Below are positions 60,035-64,000 of a DNA stretch of 64,000 nucleotides, one piece after another. The DNA comes from Streptomyces sp. NBC_00377 (GTDB lineage: Bacteria > Actinomycetota > Actinomycetes > Streptomycetales > Streptomycetaceae), in NCBI RefSeq assembly GCF_036075115.1, contig NZ_CP107958.1, positions 4,960,001 to 5,024,000 of the forward strand, given 5' to 3'. How positions within the stretch are numbered: the stretch's first letter is position 1; every line of letters begins with the position of its first letter. Made by a program: the position numbers and the translations under genes. A model generated the notes under the pieces. It saw only the letters and a list, made by a program, of their open reading frames with translations. It did not search any database and was not told the origin of the DNA.

Positions 60035-61435
60035 GTGACCATTCGCCTGCACGACACCAATACCCGGCAGATCCGTGACTTCACCCCGCTCAAGCCGGGT
60101 TGTGTCTCGATCTACCTCTGTGGTGCCACCGTGCAGGCCGCCCCGCACATCGGGCACATCCGCTCGGGCCTGAACTTCGACATCATGCGCCGCTGGTTCA
60201 CCCACCGCGGTTACGACGTCACGTTCATCCGCAACGTCACCGACATCGACGACAAGATCATCGCCAAGTCGCACGACCAGGGCCGCCCCTGGTGGTCGAT
60301 CGGGTACGAGAACGAGCGGGCGTTCAACGACGGCTACCAGGCACTCGGTTGCCTGCCGCCGACCTACGAGCCCCGCGCCACCGGGCACGTCCCCGAGATG
60401 ATCGAGATGATGCGCGGCCTGATCGAGCGCGGTCACGCCTACGAGGCCGACGGCAACGTCTACTTCGACGTGCGCTCGTTCCCGGGCTACCTGGAGCTGT
60501 CCAACCAGGACCTGGACGACCTGCGCCAGCCCTCCGGCGACGGCGAGACCGGCAAGCGCGACCAGCGTGACTTCGCCCTGTGGAAGTCCGTCAAGCCGGG
60601 GGAGCCGAGCTGGGAGACCCCCTGGGGCCGCGGGCGTCCCGGCTGGCATCTCGAGTGCTCGGCCATGGCGCACAAGTACCTGGGTCCCGTCTTCGACATC
60701 CACGGCGGCGGCCTCGACCTGATCTTCCCGCACCACGAGAACGAGATCGCCCAGGCCAAGGCCTACGGGGACGAGTTCGCGCGGTTCTGGGTGCACAACG
60801 CCTGGGTCACCATGAGCGGCGAGAAGATGTCGAAGTCGCTGGGCAACAGCGTCCTCGTCTCCGAGATGGTGAAGCAGTGGCGCCCGATCGTGCTGCGCTA
60901 CTACCTCGGCACCCCGCACTACCGCTCGATGATCGAGTACAGCGAGGAGTCGCTGCGCGAGGCCGAGTCGGCGTTCGCGCGGATCGAGGGCTTCGTGCAG
61001 CGGGTCGTCGAGAAGGCCGGGGGAGTCGTCGAGCCGGCGGCCGAGGTGCCACCCGCCTTCGCCGACGCGATGGACGACGACCTGGGTGTTCCGCAGGCGC
61101 TGGCCATCGTGCACACGACGGTACGGCAGGGGAACTCGGCCCTCGCCGCCGACGACAAGGAAGCCGCCGTGGCCCGCCTCGCAGAGGTCCGCGCCATGCT
61201 CGGCGTCCTCGGTCTGGACCCGCTCGACGCACACTGGGCGGGTGAGGAGAGTCAGGGCGAGGACCTGCACGGCGTGGTCGACAGCCTCGTACGACTCGTC
61301 CTCGACCAGCGGGAGTCGGCCCGCGGGCGCAAGGACTGGGCGACCGCGGACGCCATTCGTGACCAGCTCAACCAGTCCGGCCTGGCCATCGAGGACGGCC
61401 CGCAGGGACCGCGCTGGAGCCTCGGCCCGCGCTAG
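60035..61435 (+). CDS. cysS: Cysteinyl-tRNA synthetase
   Basis: 466 residues from GTG 60035 (an adjacent in-frame GTG is at 60032). TACCCT lies 6 bp upstream, suggesting a leaderless mRNA. The class I synthetase signatures are HIGH in AAPHIGHIRS, zinc ligands YLCGAT and ECSAMAH, and KMSKS in GEKMSKSLGN. It sits between ispF and an rRNA methyltransferase. The mycothiol ligase mshC is a CysS paralogue, but the full KMSKS, the tRNA-binding C-terminal helices and the operon context favour CysS. Confidence 0.94.
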   Translation: MTIRLHDTNTRQIRDFTPLKPGCVSIYLCGATVQAAPHIGHIRSGLNFDIMRRWFTHRGYDVTFIRNVTDIDDKIIAKSHDQGRPWWSIGYENERAFNDGYQALGCLPPTYEPRATGHVPEMIEMMRGLIERGHAYEADGNVYFDVRSFPGYLELSNQDLDDLRQPSGDGETGKRDQRDFALWKSVKPGEPSWETPWGRGRPGWHLECSAMAHKYLGPVFDIHGGGLDLIFPHHENEIAQAKAYGDEFARFWVHNAWVTMSGEKMSKSLGNSVLVSEMVKQWRPIVLRYYLGTPHYRSMIEYSEESLREAESAFARIEGFVQRVVEKAGGVVEPAAEVPPAFADAMDDDLGVPQALAIVHTTVRQGNSALAADDKEAAVARLAEVRAMLGVLGLDPLDAHWAGEESQGEDLHGVVDSLVRLVLDQRESARGRKDWATADAIRDQLNQSGLAIEDGPQGPRWSLGPR

Positions 61436-61474
61436 ACCGCTCCGGGACGGCCGCAGGGCGTGTCCTTGATCGAC

Positions 61475-61502
61475 TGTGCCGCCCGGCCTTCCGGGCGGCA
61501 CA
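61475..61502. terminator. Terminator after cysS
   Basis: A perfect 12-bp stem (TGTGCCGCCCGG 61475-61486 with 61491-61502) and a 4-base loop, 39 bp after the cysS stop. Confidence 0.85.
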
Positions 61503-61546
61503 CTGCATAAGACGTACGTACGAAAGCTCACGGAGACGAGAGACTC

Positions 61547-62488
61547 ATGGCAGCCAACAACCGCCGCATGTCCGGCAAGAAGGGCGCGCAGGTCGGCAGT
61601 GGCGGCCAGCGGCGCCGGGGCCTGGAAGGCAAGGGGCCGACCCCGCCCGCCGAGATGCGCAAGAAGCACAAGGCGAACCGCATCGCGACCGCCAAGGCGA
61701 AGCAGGCCGTGCGCCGGCCCACCGCGCGCGGCCGTGGCGGCAAGGGCACGTCCGAGATGGTCGTCGGCCGCAACTCGGTCGTAGAGGCGCTGCGCGAGGG
61801 CGTGCCCGCGACGATGCTCTACGTGCAGCAGTTCATCGACAACGACGAGCGGGTGCGCGAGGCGCTCCAGCTCGCCGGTGAGCGCGGCGGCATCCACCTC
61901 ATGGAGGCCCCGCGTCCCGAGCTGGACCGCATGACCAACGGCCTCAACCACCAGGGCCTGGTCCTCCAGGTCCCGCCGTACGAGTACGCGCACCCCGAGG
62001 ACCTGGCGGCCGCCGCCTACGACAACGGCGAGGACCCGCTGATCGTCGCCCTCGACGGCGTGACCGACCCGCGCAACCTGGGCGCCGTCGTCCGCTCCGT
62101 CTCCGCCTTCGGCGGGCACGGCGTCGTCGTCCCCGAGCGTCGCGCGGCCGGTATGACGGCCGGCGCCTGGAAGACGTCCGCCGGTGCGGCCGCCCGCACC
62201 CCGGTCGCCCGCGCCACCAACCTCACCCGCGCCCTGGAGGCCTACAAGAAGGCCGGCATCGCGGTCGTCGGCCTGGCCGCCGACGGCGAGCACGAGGTCG
62301 GCACGCTGAAGGCCCTGGACGGCCCGGTCGTCATCGTCGTCGGCAGCGAGGGCAAGGGGCTCTCCCGTCTGGTCGGCGAGACCTGCGACTTCCGGGTCCG
62401 GATCCCGATGCCGGGTGGCGCGGAATCCCTCAACGCGGGTGTCGCGGCCGGGATCGTGCTGTACGAAGCGGCTCGGCGCAGGAGCTGA
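61547..62488 (+). CDS. SpoU-type 23S rRNA 2'-O-methyltransferase (RlmB-like)
   Basis: 313 residues. A Lys/Arg-rich N-terminal extension (NNRRMSGKKGAQVGSGGQRR, EMRKKHKANRIATAKAKQAV) is likely RNA-binding. The C-terminal SPOUT domain shows NLGAVVRSV, VVVGSEGKGLSRLV and ESLNAGVAAGI, the SpoU knot motifs. It methylates a 23S rRNA guanosine 2'-O by analogy with RlmB/TrmH. A GGAG lies upstream of ATG 61547. It ends just before a strong hairpin. Confidence 0.92.
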   Translation: MAANNRRMSGKKGAQVGSGGQRRRGLEGKGPTPPAEMRKKHKANRIATAKAKQAVRRPTARGRGGKGTSEMVVGRNSVVEALREGVPATMLYVQQFIDNDERVREALQLAGERGGIHLMEAPRPELDRMTNGLNHQGLVLQVPPYEYAHPEDLAAAAYDNGEDPLIVALDGVTDPRNLGAVVRSVSAFGGHGVVVPERRAAGMTAGAWKTSAGAAARTPVARATNLTRALEAYKKAGIAVVGLAADGEHEVGTLKALDGPVVIVVGSEGKGLSRLVGETCDFRVRIPMPGGAESLNAGVAAGIVLYEAARRRS

Positions 62489-62490
62489 CA

Positions 62491-62527
62491 CATCGTCGGC
62501 CGGCGCGTACGGCGCCGGCCGACGATG
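62491..62527. terminator. Terminator after the rRNA methyltransferase gene
   Basis: A 16-bp stem (62491-62506 with 62512-62527) around a 5-base loop starts 3 bp after the stop codon. The remaining sequence to 62826 (300 bp) shows no gene and contains only the promoter of the DoxX gene. Confidence 0.9.
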
Positions 62528-62826
62528 CTGTGGCGGCCGCAGTCAGGGCGGCCGCGGCCGTGGCGACGCGGGTCGGCGGGGTTCGTGGCCGGACGCCGGA
62601 CGCCGGATGGCCGACGCCGGGCAGGCAGGTCCGGGATCGGGAATCGCTCGGTCCGCGGGCCTGGACGTGTGGCTGTGAGGCCGCTGTCGGCAGCTCGCGG
62701 AGTGGTCGCGAGGTGGTGGGTGAGTTCACTCGGACGGGTTAATCCCGGCGAGTAGCGCAACCTTGACGGAGTCCGGACAGATCCGGCGGGTCAAAGCAGT
62801 GTCCTAAACACACGTCACTCGGTTAG

Positions 62827-64000
62827 ATGAGTGTGGACACCAGAACACCCCGCACACCCACGGAGGACCGCTCGTCGGGATTCGACGACGCTCCCGCGCT
62901 GAGCATGGTGAAGGTGCCGAGCGATCCGGCGCAGATCATCGTCAGCCACGCGAGCTTCCGCGTGCAGCTGGGCGCGTCGGCGCGGCGTAACCAATCCCCG
63001 CGGATCGCCCGGCACGTGAGCGCCATCGATGACACCGCGCGCATGGCCGCCGTCGGGGCGGTGGGCAGAGCGGGCGCCGCTTCCGGTGGCCGTCGGCGAG
63101 CCGTCGTCTGGAGCGGCAAGTCCGCCCCCGACGACACCGGCGCCCACCGACTGCTCCAGGCCGTGCGGGCAGGCAGCGTCGGCCACGGCGAGCCGCCCGC
63201 CGCCGACGCCGGAGCCACCCAGGTCATCCCCCGCGTCGACATGGGAGGCCGCGGCTACGACGGCGGCCTCGCCGCGCAGACCCTCGAGACCCCGATCGTC
63301 GGAGCCCAGCGGGCCCCCGTCGACGGCGAGCAGCGGATCCTGCCGCACATGCGCGGCGTCGGCAGCGCCTACGACGAACCCGCCTACAACGAACCGGCCT
63401 ACGACGACGGCGGGTTCGAGGACTTCGGGGAAGCCGGTACCGAACCCGAACGGGCTCCGCGCAGCCGGCGCCACGGCAGCGACGACCCCGCCCGGCACGC
63501 CTACTTCCCGGGCCGCCGGATGAACCTCGGCGTGGTCCTGCTCCCGCTGCGCATCTTCCTCGGCTTCATCTCGATCTACGCCGGCATGGGCAAGCTGTGC
63601 GACCCCGTCTACTTCGACGGCGGCAAGCGCGGCTCCATGGTGAAGTGGCTCAACACCCTGCACCCGTGGGAAGTCGCCGAACCGCTGCGCCAGTTCGCCC
63701 TGCACCACCCCGTCGGCTCCGGTCTGGTCATCGCCTTCCTCCAGGTCGTCGTGGGCGTCCTCACGGTCCTCGGCTGCTGGCAGCGGGTCGCCGCGGTGGT
63801 CGGCGCCGGACTCTCCGCCGCGCTCATCGTCACCGTCAGCTGGAAGACCGTCCCGGTCTACGACACCCCCGACATCATCTACCTGGCCGCCTGGTCGCCG
63901 CTGATCATCGCCGGCGCCCCCGTCTACTCGGTCGACGGCCGCCTCGCCGCAGCCGCCTGGCGCCGGCTCGGTCCGCGCTCCGACCTGTGGGAGCTGCGCC
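62827..64000 (+). CDS. DoxX-family membrane protein, cut by the window end
   Basis: At least 391 residues, open to the last base. ATG 62827 (MSVDTRTPRT) starts a polar, Gly/Asp/Glu-rich region of ~235 residues with Tyr-acidic stretches (AYDEPAYNEPAYDDGG). The DoxX-like membrane domain then begins around MNLGVVLLPLRIFLGFI, with further TM segments (LVIAFLQVVVGVLTVLGCW, VVGAGLSAALIVTVSW, IIYLAAWSPLIIAGAP). DoxX proteins contribute to thiol and redox balance in mycobacteria. The long N-terminal extension is presumably cytoplasmic. Confidence 0.85.
   Translation, partial: MSVDTRTPRTPTEDRSSGFDDAPALSMVKVPSDPAQIIVSHASFRVQLGASARRNQSPRIARHVSAIDDTARMAAVGAVGRAGAASGGRRRAVVWSGKSAPDDTGAHRLLQAVRAGSVGHGEPPAADAGATQVIPRVDMGGRGYDGGLAAQTLETPIVGAQRAPVDGEQRILPHMRGVGSAYDEPAYNEPAYDDGGFEDFGEAGTEPERAPRSRRHGSDDPARHAYFPGRRMNLGVVLLPLRIFLGFISIYAGMGKLCDPVYFDGGKRGSMVKWLNTLHPWEVAEPLRQFALHHPVGSGLVIAFLQVVVGVLTVLGCWQRVAAVVGAGLSAALIVTVSWKTVPVYDTPDIIYLAAWSPLIIAGAPVYSVDGRLAAAAWRRLGPRSDLWELR

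Noticed and set aside
60035..61435. Mycothiol ligase MshC instead of CysS
   Set aside because: MshC is a CysS relative without the long C-terminal tRNA-binding part; this protein has the full 466-residue CysS length and lies in the conserved ispF-cysS-rRNA methylase order.
62513..62826. Small gene between the rRNA methylase and the DoxX gene
   Set aside because: Short ORFs here are Arg/Gly-rich with no ribosome site and no conserved motif; the interval holds a terminator and promoter.

Overview
This is a high-GC actinobacterial chromosome segment and almost certainly Streptomyces. Third codon positions are overwhelmingly G/C. It carries the mycothiol genes mshD and mshA, the developmental genes rsiG, devE, devA and devB, GlnR, PhoRP, CarD, and many GTG-started genes that look leaderless. 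From memory of S. coelicolor, the gene order matches its SCO4148 to SCO4238 core interval with a few species-specific insertions. No database comparison was run. I see no rRNA, tRNA, CRISPR array, prophage or transposase.

Layout. (1) 0.1-3.3 kb: an ABC exporter-type operon (ATPase plus two membrane proteins). (2) 3.4-8.7 kb: mshD, a secreted 5'-nucleotidase, and a secreted pectate lyase-pectin methylesterase fusion. (3) 8.8-15.8 kb: the CssS/CssR secretion-stress two-component system next to an HtrA-type protease, then a LacI regulator, the nitrogen regulator GlnR and a hydrolase. (4) 15.8-21.8 kb: a ThiS/MoaD protein, membrane proteins, and a sulfur cluster (Cys-containing leader peptide, thiosulfate sulfurtransferase, SseC-like protein), a DsrE-like protein, a 32-residue membrane protein and a nitrobindin. 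(5) 21.8-25.8 kb: nickel-responsive Nur, a YgfZ-type protein, Dtd, the c-di-GMP-binding anti-sigma factor RsiG, and an Eis-type acetyltransferase. (6) 25.8-32.7 kb: a developmental GntR island (devE, devA-devB, a third GntR) with two related 2-TM mini-proteins on the opposite strand and a double phosphotransferase-fold protein. (7) 32.8-38.1 kb: quinone oxidoreductase/TetR, a HelD/HelR-like ATPase, imine reductase/HxlR. (8) 38.2-40 kb: XRE regulator, HbhA-like protein and DUF2516 protein, in the same order as the mycobacterial Rv0474-Rv0476 locus. (9) 40.5-46.9 kb: receiver-PP2C fusion, NlpC/P60 hydrolase, methyltransferase, mshA and a YbjN protein. (10) 47-50 kb: an AraC/DUF2000/MFS insert bordered by short tandem repeats, then gpmA. 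(11) 51-57 kb: an L7/L12-like protein, a lipoprotein, an SCO4226-type nickel-binding protein, a Cys-rich mini-protein, and the phosphate regulon core phoU/phoR-phoP with a PHO box. (12) 57.8-64 kb: carD, ispD-ispF, cysS, a SpoU-type rRNA methyltransferase and a DoxX protein cut by the window end.

Taken together, the window concentrates global regulators of nitrogen (GlnR), phosphate (PhoRP), nickel (Nur), secretion stress (CssRS) and development (RsiG, DevA/E/B). It also carries the first step (MshA) and last step (MshD) of mycothiol synthesis. Several small regulatory or structural elements are readable directly: a leaderless Cys-containing attenuator-like ORF upstream of the sulfurtransferase, palindromic operators in the DevA/E island and in three divergent or upstream regulator promoters, an 11-nt-phased PHO box, and strong bidirectional terminator hairpins. 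Short tandem repeats concentrate in a few intergenic gaps (32.7, 40, 42.4, 47.0 and 48.5 kb).
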